Origin: JANLSE01 sp038214135
GTDB lineage: Bacteria; Chloroflexota; Chloroflexia; Chloroflexales; Roseiflexaceae
Length of the DNA: 60,350 nucleotides
Reading direction: 5' to 3'
Assembly: GCA_038214135.1 (NCBI GenBank)
Contig: JBBQSD010000021.1
Location: 1 to 60,350 of the forward strand
Shown: positions 35,881 through 42,313 of the stretch, piece by piece
How positions within the stretch are numbered: position 1 is the stretch's first letter
How the letters are laid out: every line of letters begins with the position of its first letter
The notes under the pieces: model-generated
What the model saw: the letters and a program-made list of their open reading frames with translations, nothing else
What the model was told of the DNA's origin: nothing
Database searches by the model: none
Program-made: the position numbers and the translations under genes

Positions 35881-36489
35881 CTCCGCCAGCCCATTCAAAA
35901 ACGTCTCAACGACCTGAGCCACAACTCGACCATTATCAACTGTCAGTGCTTCTGGCTGGTGAAATACTTCACGTAGAACAATATGAGCCATAAACATCCC
36001 CATAAAGCTACGTGCAGCGATATGAGTATCGTGTGGGCGCAAGCGGCCAAGCACAATTTGATGATCAAGATAGCGCACGAGGGTATGCAGAATCTTGCCA
36101 ATTGCACCACGGTACAGTGCTTCACTTAATTGTGGGAAGCGCAAGATTTCGCCAAGAGCAATCCGAAAGAATGCCGTATTCTCTGGCATCGTCAATGCGG
36201 AAAGATATGCGTGCCCAAATTTGGTCAGCACCTCACGCGGTGGTTGCTCAAAAAACTCCTCGGGATGTTCAGCCAACTGGATAAACACCGCCCGCTCACG
36301 CACAATCGCCATGAACAGATCCTGCTTATCCTTGAAATAATGGTAGATCAAGCCAGGCGAAATCCCGCCAGCTGCATCAGCAATATCCTTGTTGGTCGCC
36401 TGCTGAAAGCCCTTCCTGCTAAAAACAAGCATGGCAGCATTCAGAATCTGTTGCCGCCGATCACTGGTATCGTTGGTGTCTGTACTCAT
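35845..36489 (-). CDS. TetR-family transcriptional regulator
   Basis: 214 residues. N-terminal helix-turn-helix: 'RRQQILNAAMLVFSRKGFQQATNKDIADAAGGISPGLIYHYFKDKQDLFMAI'. The ligand-binding half resembles the CecR/AcrR group. It heads the efflux operon, as cecR does for ybhGFSR. Two palindromes at 36501-36553 overlap its own promoter and one lies before the permease, so it most likely represses itself and the exporter. The last residues, 'SGVRSQESEF', are translated from the heptamer repeat tract (GAGTCAG units), so the natural C-terminus has been replaced or extended by the repeat. Confidence 0.92.
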   Translation of the reverse strand: MSTDTNDTSDRRQQILNAAMLVFSRKGFQQATNKDIADAAGGISPGLIYHYFKDKQDLFMAIVRERAVFIQLAEHPEEFFEQPPREVLTKFGHAYLSALTMPENTAFFRIALGEILRFPQLSEALYRGAIGKILHTLVRYLDHQIVLGRLRPHDTHIAARSFMGMFMAHIVLREVFHQPEALTVDNGRVVAQVVETFLNGLAEASGVRSQESEF

Positions 36490-36500
36490 ATCACCCGCTC

Positions 36501-36553
36501 TTGATTGACTGGTTAATCAAAATATATCACGGATTGATTGATCAGTCAATCAG
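36501..36553 (-). promoter_or_regulatory. Regulator promoter with two TetR-type operators
   Basis: On the minus strand -35 TTGACT (36549-36544), 17-nt spacer, -10 TATATT (36526-36521). Operator 1, TTGATTGACTGGTTAATCAA (36501-36520), abuts the -10 and covers the start point. Operator 2, TTGATTGATCAGTCAATCAG (36534-36553), covers the -35 and spacer. Their centres are 33 bp apart, about three helical turns, so dimers would bind the same face. Confidence 0.8.
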
Positions 36554-36620
36554 TATTTTGGTGTATATCGTAGCGACGCAAGCTGTTAATCGGGCCATAC
36601 AGGCGCAAGCTGTTACGTCT

Positions 36621-37250
36621 CTACGGCCTAACGCGTGCCTGCACTGGGCTCGTCACAATCTGCGCGTTTGTGTAGGGCAACGCCAGCAGCGCAACTCCCA
36701 AAACAGCTGTCAGGCTTGTTGCCACCCAGAAGACATATTCAACCGGCACAAATTCGGTGAGTGGCGGATGGAACGCAAGCGCATAATCAACAAAAATGGA
36801 AAGCACATACCAGCCAATCACGGCCAGGCGTCGCGGTAGATTGAGCGGCAGGGCATACAATCCGATCAACAGGCCCTCGCTAAACAGGCCCATATGGGTC
36901 ACAAACAATCCAACCGAAATAGGCTCGATCTCACCGCCAGCAAGCCAATGGCGCGACCAAAAGGCCAGTGTCCATAGGCCATACTTCATGCAGCCAAACG
37001 CAACCAGCGCATTGAATGCAGGCCAGCGTTTCCCGGCTCGTAGCGCAATCAACGCAATCGTTGCAACAAACGCGGCCAATGGGCAATCGGGAATAAATGG
37101 GTACGCCCATATCGGTGAGGCAAGCAGTTGTGGGCCATACCAAACAACTCCGCCAATCACAGCACCAAGCAGGTTCGCAACCATGCCACCCCAGAAAATC
37201 AGCGGGTTTTTGAGGATGAAATTGAGGATTGTGTGTAAAAAACGGATCAT
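36621..37250 (-). CDS. DUF1405 family membrane protein
   Basis: 209 residues, six likely membrane segments. 'IWAYPFIPDCPLAAFVATIAL' is the distinctive DUF1405 motif, seen also in Bacillus YpjA; 'FNALVAFGCMKYGLWTLAFWS' and 'THMGLFSEGLLIGLYAL' fit too. Function unknown. The start has GGAG 10 nt upstream. It lies upstream of the regulator gene on the same strand but is separated by the operator region. Confidence 0.85.
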   Translation of the reverse strand: MIRFLHTILNFILKNPLIFWGGMVANLLGAVIGGVVWYGPQLLASPIWAYPFIPDCPLAAFVATIALIALRAGKRWPAFNALVAFGCMKYGLWTLAFWSRHWLAGGEIEPISVGLFVTHMGLFSEGLLIGLYALPLNLPRRLAVIGWYVLSIFVDYALAFHPPLTEFVPVEYVFWVATSLTAVLGVALLALPYTNAQIVTSPVQARVRP

Positions 37251-37280
37251 GGAACATATGCTCCTGAGAATTCGAGTATT

Positions 37281-37306
37281 TGGAAGACAGCAGTCAGTAG
37301 TCAGAA
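37281..37306. repeat. Degenerate heptamer tract (GTCAGTA)
   Basis: GAAGACA/GCAGTCA/GTAGTCA/GAAT, a diverged member of the GGAGTCA 7-mer family, immediately next to the MITE-like element. Confidence 0.6.
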
Positions 37307-37313
37307 TAATTGC

Positions 37314-37413
37314 CTAGTAGTCTGTCAACGCTGATGTGATGATTAAGCATGACGCAGGGGCGCGATATATCGCGCCCGTACGATTGTTCAGCTGAACTAT
37401 GACGGACTACTAG
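37314..37413. mobile_element. MITE-like 100-bp element with terminal inverted repeats
   Basis: CTAGTAGTCTGTCA at the left end (37314-37327) and TGACGGACTACTAG at the right end (37400-37413) match at 13 of 14 positions as an inverted repeat. The ends can be read as TA-flanked, as in IS630/mariner elements. Inside is a strong palindrome GGGGCGCGATATATCGCGCCC (37357-37377). No transposase. A related, truncated copy is at 46653-46731. It lies between DUF1405 and the acyltransferase genes. Confidence 0.65.
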
Positions 37414-37425
37414 TACAGCACGCCC

Positions 37426-37989
37426 CTATCGCAGCATGCGTATCGGCACTCCACCAACAAACGCCCCTGGCGGTACATCCCGATTAACCAAACTCATCGC
37501 CGAAACCACCGCCCCATCGCCAATAATCACGCCCGGCAACACAGTTGTGTTTGCACCAATTGTGGCATCATGGCCGATCCAGACAGGGCCACGCCGCCAT
37601 TCGTGCCGAGTGAACTCATGGCACAACACAACTGAATTGTAGCCAATCACACAATCATCGCCAAGCGTAATATCCTGTGGAAAGAAGATATCCATCATCA
37701 CCATCACGCCAACCGATGTATAGCTGCCAACGCGCATCCCAAGTGCGCGGTACAGCGCATTCTTGGTTGGCATATGTGGCATATAGCGCGCCAACTGGAT
37801 CAGGGCTGCATTACGGGAAACCCGCAGATAGCCGCCGGTGAGCATTGGCCAGTACCATAGCGCATTATGCGGCCCTGGCGATGTATTGATCGCCAGGCGC
37901 GCTTTGCGGGTTGAACTCGTGCCAAGGCCATCATCGCCCCAGGCTCCGAAGGCTGGTGGCGCAACCCCACAGATTGAGTTGAGGGTCAT
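37426..37989 (-). CDS. Hexapeptide-repeat (left-handed beta-helix) acyltransferase
   Basis: 187 residues. Hexapeptide coils run from about residue 85: 'VGSYTSVGVMVMMDIFFPQDITLGDDCVIGYNSVVLCHEF', then 'VWIGHDATIGANTTVLPGVIIGDGAVVSAMSLVNRDVPPGAFVGGVPIRML', the typical O-acetyltransferase end. 'LCHEFT' supplies the candidate catalytic His. The N-terminal 80 residues are a less usual helical extension. The acceptor is unknown. The start lies 1 nt after the cyclophilin stop, indicating translational coupling. Confidence 0.85.
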   Translation of the reverse strand: MTLNSICGVAPPAFGAWGDDGLGTSSTRKARLAINTSPGPHNALWYWPMLTGGYLRVSRNAALIQLARYMPHMPTKNALYRALGMRVGSYTSVGVMVMMDIFFPQDITLGDDCVIGYNSVVLCHEFTRHEWRRGPVWIGHDATIGANTTVLPGVIIGDGAVVSAMSLVNRDVPPGAFVGGVPIRMLR

Positions 37990-37990
37990 C

Positions 37991-38509
37991 TCACCCTTCA
38001 GTGATCGTCACTTTGAGGATCTTTTCACCCTCGCCCTTGGCTCGCCCTGCTGGGTCACGCAGCGGGATTGCCTGCACAACATCCTGACCCTTGGTCACCT
38101 CACCGAAGATGGTGTACTGCTTATTGAGCCATTCGCAGGCAGCAGTTGTGATAAAGAACTGCGATCCAGCGCTGTTCGGGTCGGCAGCGCGGGCCATGGC
38201 TAGCTTGCCAGGTGCATTGAACAGGATCTTGTCGGTGAATTCAGCTGGAAGGCGGTAGCCAGCGCTTCCGGTACCAGTGCCCGTTGGGTCGCCGCCCTGC
38301 GCCATGAAGTTTTCCAGCACACGATGCCAGGTCAAACCATCGTAGAACCCTTCCTTGGCCAGAAATACAAAACTATTGACACTCTGCGGGGCGATATCTG
38401 GGCGCAGCTTGATCACAATATCGCCGCGTGCAGTCGTAATCGTCGCCGTGTAGTTCTTCTTCGGGTCAATTGTCATCGCCGGGGGAGTGTCCCATTGCTT
38501 CGCCGCCAT
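37991..38509 (-). CDS. Cyclophilin-type peptidyl-prolyl cis-trans isomerase
   Basis: 172 residues, no signal peptide, so cytoplasmic. Core motifs are present: 'IAPQSVNSFVFLAKEGFYDGLTWHRVLENFMAQGGDPTGTGTGSAGY' (the catalytic Arg is in 'WHRV'), 'LAMARAADPNSAGSQFFITTA' and 'YTIFGEVTKGQDVVQAI'. The 'SAGSQFFIT' stretch is diagnostic. It accelerates X-Pro isomerisation in folding. Forms a two-gene unit with the acyltransferase. Confidence 0.93.
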   Translation of the reverse strand: MAAKQWDTPPAMTIDPKKNYTATITTARGDIVIKLRPDIAPQSVNSFVFLAKEGFYDGLTWHRVLENFMAQGGDPTGTGTGSAGYRLPAEFTDKILFNAPGKLAMARAADPNSAGSQFFITTAACEWLNKQYTIFGEVTKGQDVVQAIPLRDPAGRAKGEGEKILKVTITEG

Positions 38510-38626
38510 ATCTACAATCCTTTCATGTTGGTCATATGCGTGTCTCTACAAATCGATTATACCACCCCCATTCTTCTGCCACCAAGAAAATAACAAAAGC
38601 GGCTGGATCTGCTCGATCCAACCGCT

Positions 38627-38664
38627 CCGACTTCTGACTTCTGACTCCTGACTTCTGACTCCTA
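38627..38664. repeat. Heptamer tract CTTCTGA
   Basis: GACTTCT/GACTTCT/GACTCCT/GACTTCT/GACTCCT, five 7-nt units; the last reaches the stop codon of the esterase gene (38662-38664). Confidence 0.85.
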
Positions 38665-39864
38665 CAGTTCATCCAGCGGTGAAGCGCCAAGATGAAACCG
38701 CAACGCATCTGGGAGGGTTGCACGCCACCCAAGAAAGCTATGATCCCCAGCAAATTCCTGGTACGCAACGCTCGCACCACCCTCAATCAGGGTCGCACAC
38801 AATGCATGTACCGATTCAATCGATTCGGCCTGCTCATAGCGGCCAACATCAATATAGAAACGGGGGAATGCTTGGTTTCGCCCAGCCGCACGCGCCAACA
38901 ACGCCGCCACAGCCTGGGAGGTCAAATCAGCAGATGGCGATTGTGCAGCAGCGCCACCAAATAGATCTGGTCGGCTCAATGCAACTGCCAAACTGGCTGC
39001 ACCAGCCCCAGAAGCACCACAAATAGCCCGATATGGCGCGCTACCTCGTACAGCATAGCGAGCCTCAATAAAGGGTATCACCGCATCGGCAAGCAATCGT
39101 CCTAGCCACTCAATCCCATGCTCGGCACCATCCTCAAGAAACACAAGCACTGCCGGTGCGATCTCCTGGAGCTCAACGAGTGCAGCAGCAATCTCTGGTG
39201 TACGGCCAGCCAATAGGTAGCCCTCACCAGCAACAAAGTAGATCGTCGAATAGTAGAGGTTGGGATCATACCCCAGTGGAATGCTCACCCAGATTCTGCG
39301 CCATACCCCAATCGTTGCACTACTCACAATATGCATTGCCGTATACACAATCGAATCGGGGTCGTGCTCTGGCAGATCCAATGCAGCCTGCGCACTTGGC
39401 ATCGTCAACACCGATACCATTCGCAGTGGGTTGGTTTCGGCAATCCGCTGTGGGTTAAGCGGATCGAGGATACACCGACCAAGCCATTCTTCCCAGGCCT
39501 GCGCTTCGTCGCCTTCTGGTGGGGGATTATCGACGGCAAAGGCGTATCCGATCTGGGCATCAATCGGCAGTTGCGCCGTCATGTAGAACAGATCCGTTCC
39601 AGCAATACGAGCCATCCGCGTGGTGCGCACATCATACCCAACAATATCGCCAACCACAGCGACATGTTCAGCATTGGCGTTACGATACAGCCAGGTCACT
39701 GTTCCATCATACTCAACAATTGGCGCAGGCAGATCCCCGCCAGATGCCAAGAATTGATCAATCAGGGCGGTAATTTCATCAGCAGGGACACCCTGCGTAA
39801 CGCGGCGTTCAACCTCGCTGCGCAGATCAGTGAATGTCGGGCGGAAGAGTGCAGTTGCATGCAT
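38662..39864 (-). CDS. Fes-like alpha/beta hydrolase (putative esterase)
   Basis: 400 residues from the ATG after AAGGAG (MHATALF). The N-terminal 150 residues resemble the early-set/Ig-like domain of enterochelin esterase ('DGTVTWLYRNANAEHVAVVGD'). The hydrolase domain has 'RRIWVSIPLGYDPNLYYSTIYFVAGEGYL', a nucleophile-elbow candidate 'AICGASGAGAAS', 'YIDVGRYE' for the acid and 'GDHSFLGW' for the His, the usual esterase-D triad order. 'GASGAG' replaces the common GxSMGG, a mild deviation. The substrate is not deducible; no siderophore genes are near. Confidence 0.82.
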   Translation of the reverse strand: MHATALFRPTFTDLRSEVERRVTQGVPADEITALIDQFLASGGDLPAPIVEYDGTVTWLYRNANAEHVAVVGDIVGYDVRTTRMARIAGTDLFYMTAQLPIDAQIGYAFAVDNPPPEGDEAQAWEEWLGRCILDPLNPQRIAETNPLRMVSVLTMPSAQAALDLPEHDPDSIVYTAMHIVSSATIGVWRRIWVSIPLGYDPNLYYSTIYFVAGEGYLLAGRTPEIAAALVELQEIAPAVLVFLEDGAEHGIEWLGRLLADAVIPFIEARYAVRGSAPYRAICGASGAGAASLAVALSRPDLFGGAAAQSPSADLTSQAVAALLARAAGRNQAFPRFYIDVGRYEQAESIESVHALCATLIEGGASVAYQEFAGDHSFLGWRATLPDALRFHLGASPLDEL

Positions 39865-39963
39865 AATGGGCTGCTCCTTACAAAGCAAACTCTGTCTGCA
39901 CAGAAACCGCACTATCCTGCTCTAGAGATACGCCCGAGCAGATTACTATGCACTCACGGACTC

Positions 39964-41415
39964 TCATCCCCGCGTCAACTCCTCCTCCAACGCCGCCTGT
40001 GCCGCCTGCGGGCTAGCCTGCCCTTTACTGGTCTTCATAATCTGGCCAACCAGAAACTTGATCGTCGCAACCTTCCCAGCTCGATACTCAGCCACCGCCT
40101 TTGGATTGGCCGCAATCGCATCGCGGGCCATCTGTTGCAGCGCATCACCAGAACCAATAACGGCCAGTCCACGCTCTACCACAATCGCGCCAGGCGCATT
40201 TCCTGTTCGGAAGCTGGCCTCGAATACTTCCTTGGCACTGGTTCGTGTGATCGTACCATTCGCCAGCAATACCTGCAGCTCACTAATAGAGGCTGGTGGA
40301 AAGCGCTCCGCCACCAGATTGAGCGTCTCACCGCTCTCCTTCATCAGCCGGAACAGCTCGCCAGTCACCCAATTTGCGATCTCCTTTGGCGAAACGCCAT
40401 GCACACGAGCCGTCGCAACAGCCGCCTCATAATAATCCGAATCGCTCCGAATATCCGTCAGTACCTCAGCATCATAGGCAGTCAGCCCATATTCAGCAAC
40501 AAAACGAGTACGGCGGGCATCAGGCAATTCCGGCAGTGTCGCTCGTTGCGCGGCCACAATCGCATCGGTGATCTGCAATGGCGGAATATCCGGCTCAGGG
40601 AAATAGCGATAATCCGCAGAACCCTCTTTCACCCGCTGCAGAACCGTTATGCCCTTCTCATCATCCCAGCCACGCGTCGATTGCGGGATACTCCGCCCAG
40701 CCTCTCGTTCAGCAATCTGGCGCGGAATCTCATATTGAATCGCCCGCTCAAGCGAACGGAACGAATTAATATTCTTGATCTCAACCTTCGAGCCAAATTC
40801 CTGCTGCCCAACTGGCCGAACCGAGACATTCGCATCGCAGCGTAATGCGCCCTTCTCCATATCGCCAGTATTGACGCCAATCCACACCAGGATCTGGCGT
40901 AGTTTCTGAAAATAGCGGCGCGCCTCCTCTGCCGAATCGATCTCCGGCTCAGAAACGATCTCCATCAATGGCACGCCAGCCCGATTAAAATCAACAAGCG
41001 AAGATCCATCCGGCATATGGTTCAGCTTGCCAGTATCTTCCTCAATATGCACGCGCGTCAGGCCAATTCGTTTCGGGCCAGCAGCGCCATCAATATCCAC
41101 CCAACCCGCAATACACAACGGGTCATCATACTGGCTGCGCTGGTAGCCAGATGGCAAATCGGGATAAAAATAGTTCTTGCGCGAAATCACATTATCGGCC
41201 TGAATACGGCAATTCAGCGCCAAGCCAGTCAGCATCGCATACTCAATCGCCCGCCGATTGATCACCGGCAACGAACCCGGCAACCCAAGGCACGTCGGGC
41301 ACACATGCGTATTCGGTGCGGCATCGGCCACATCAGCACTACAGCCACAAAACATCTTCGAACTGGTCAGAATTTGGGCGTGAACCTCAAGCCCAATTGT
41401 TGCAATATAATCCAT
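39964..41415 (-). CDS. gatB: Aspartyl/glutamyl-tRNA(Asn/Gln) amidotransferase subunit B
   Basis: 483 residues from the ATG of 'MDYIATIGLEVHAQILT' after GGAAG. The zinc site is 'MFCGCSAD' with 'CPTCLGLPGSLP'. Signature stretches include 'VISRKNYFYPDLPSGYQRSQYD', 'RVHIEEDTGKL', 'LVDFNRAGVPLMEIVSEPEI', 'RCDANVSVRP' and the C-terminal YqeY-like tail ('AKEVFEASFRTGNAP'). GatB activates the amide transfer that makes Gln-tRNA(Gln) or Asn-tRNA(Asn). gatA and gatC are not in this window, so the gene is unlinked. Confidence 0.96.
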   Translation of the reverse strand: MDYIATIGLEVHAQILTSSKMFCGCSADVADAAPNTHVCPTCLGLPGSLPVINRRAIEYAMLTGLALNCRIQADNVISRKNYFYPDLPSGYQRSQYDDPLCIAGWVDIDGAAGPKRIGLTRVHIEEDTGKLNHMPDGSSLVDFNRAGVPLMEIVSEPEIDSAEEARRYFQKLRQILVWIGVNTGDMEKGALRCDANVSVRPVGQQEFGSKVEIKNINSFRSLERAIQYEIPRQIAEREAGRSIPQSTRGWDDEKGITVLQRVKEGSADYRYFPEPDIPPLQITDAIVAAQRATLPELPDARRTRFVAEYGLTAYDAEVLTDIRSDSDYYEAAVATARVHGVSPKEIANWVTGELFRLMKESGETLNLVAERFPPASISELQVLLANGTITRTSAKEVFEASFRTGNAPGAIVVERGLAVIGSGDALQQMARDAIAANPKAVAEYRAGKVATIKFLVGQIMKTSKGQASPQAAQAALEEELTRG

Positions 41416-41472
41416 AGCATCTTCCTGATGGCAGAACATCTCTCATGCTATTATAAGCCTATTCTGCTCTGG

Positions 41473-41655
41473 TTAGAATAACCGCCGTGGCCCACCCATC
41501 CTTCGCGGCATACCCCAACCGCCCTTGGCACCCAATACCGCTTTCTTGTTCCAGCACCCATCAATCCACCGTTCGGCTGCGCCAGCTGCACACCGCGGGC
41601 ATGGCCCGATGAACATGTAGAGATCGATCAGCCTGCGGATTCGGGAAGTATCCAT
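41473..41655 (-). CDS. Possible small Cys-containing protein
   Basis: 60 residues with 'GPCPRCAAGAAERWIDGCWNKK' and a Gly/Arg-rich end. No convincing ribosome-binding site precedes the ATG, but the frame is the only plausible one in the 363-nt gap between gatB and rpsO. The Cys pattern (CPRC plus a later Cys) could bind metal. Treat as doubtful. Confidence 0.3.
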   Translation of the reverse strand: MDTSRIRRLIDLYMFIGPCPRCAAGAAERWIDGCWNKKAVLGAKGGWGMPRRMGGPRRLF

Positions 41656-41681
41656 CGTTCAGCGCATCGACCCTGGGTAGC

Positions 41682-41710
41682 TTACATGATCTGTCAAGTT
41701 ATGGTATAAT
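41682..41710 (+). promoter_or_regulatory. rpsO promoter
   Basis: Extended -10 TGGTATAAT with perfect TATAAT at 41705-41710, 17-nt spacer, weak -35 TTACAT at 41682-41687. The start point would be about 41717, giving a leader of about 60 nt that could carry S15 autoregulation. Confidence 0.7.
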
Positions 41711-41778
41711 CTTGCTGGCTTACAAGAGGTGAACGACAGGCTCCGCCGGCCTCGTCGCGATTAGCAAGGAGCAATCCT

Positions 41779-42048
41779 GTGGCGATTGACAAAGAAGATC
41801 GAACAACGATTATTACCGATTATCAGGTGCATGGCACCGATACCGGCTCAACCGATGTACAAGTTGCGCTGTTGACGGAGCGCATCAATCAACTGATTGA
41901 GCATCTGAAGGCTCACCCACACGATCATCACTCACGGCGGGGCTTGTTGAAGCTGGTTGGCCGTCGTCGTCGGTTGTTGGCCTACCTGAGTAGCAAGGAT
42001 AAGGAACGCTACCGGGCACTGATCAAGCGGCTTGGTCTGCGCGGTTAA
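41779..42048 (+). CDS. rpsO: Ribosomal protein S15 (uS15)
   Basis: 89 residues, full length, with a GTG start preceded by AAGGAG at 7 nt. 'HGTDTGSTDVQVALLTERINQLIEHLKAHPHDHHSRRGLLKLVGRRRRLLAYLSSKD' contains the conserved DTGS and HxxDxHSRRGL rRNA-binding motifs. It binds 16S rRNA helices 20-22. Followed by pnp, the usual partner. Confidence 0.97.
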   Translation: MAIDKEDRTTIITDYQVHGTDTGSTDVQVALLTERINQLIEHLKAHPHDHHSRRGLLKLVGRRRRLLAYLSSKDKERYRALIKRLGLRG

Positions 42049-42158
42049 GGCCCCGGCCCGGAGAAGACGACAAGGATGACGAGAGCATGCCACGTACGAA
42101 ATGATGTGTATCCCTCATCTGTGTTGTTGTGTTCGTTCCAAAACCTGGAGATCATTAC

Positions 42159-42190
42159 AGGCCCGGGGAGTGTTCCCTGGGCTTTGCCTT
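42159..42190 (+). terminator. Hairpin after rpsO (terminator or attenuator)
   Basis: An 11-bp stem AGGCCCGGGGA / TCCCTGGGCTT with loop GTGT and one G-T pair, followed by TTGCCTTTTG. It lies 110 nt after rpsO and 124 nt before pnp. The weak U tract suggests partial read-through into pnp. Confidence 0.6.
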
Positions 42191-42215
42191 TTGTAAGCCC
42201 AGTACTATGAAGGGG

Positions 42216-42272
42216 CGTTAGGGATTGGAGCTTGGGGCCGATCTATTCGGCAGTAGGCTCCAGTACCTAACG
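42216..42272 (+). promoter_or_regulatory. Long nested stem-loop in the pnp leader
   Basis: Three nested inverted repeats share one axis: CGTTAGG/CCTAACG (42216-42222, 42266-42272), TGGAGC/GCTCCA (42226-42231, 42257-42262) and GCCG/CGGC (42237-42240, 42248-42251). The folded RNA would be an interrupted 17-bp stem ending 41 nt before the pnp ATG. In E. coli a comparable leader stem is cut by RNase III and then used by PNPase to autoregulate; a similar role here is inference. Confidence 0.65.
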
Positions 42273-42313
42273 ATCCCACGATGGGCCGCATGTGTGGCCC
42301 AAAAGGAAAAGGT

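Noticed and set aside
39331..40845. Long (504-codon) plus-strand frame opposite the esterase and gatB genes
   Set aside because: It lies antisense to two clearly recognisable genes and its translation is Arg/Ile/His-rich with no family pattern.
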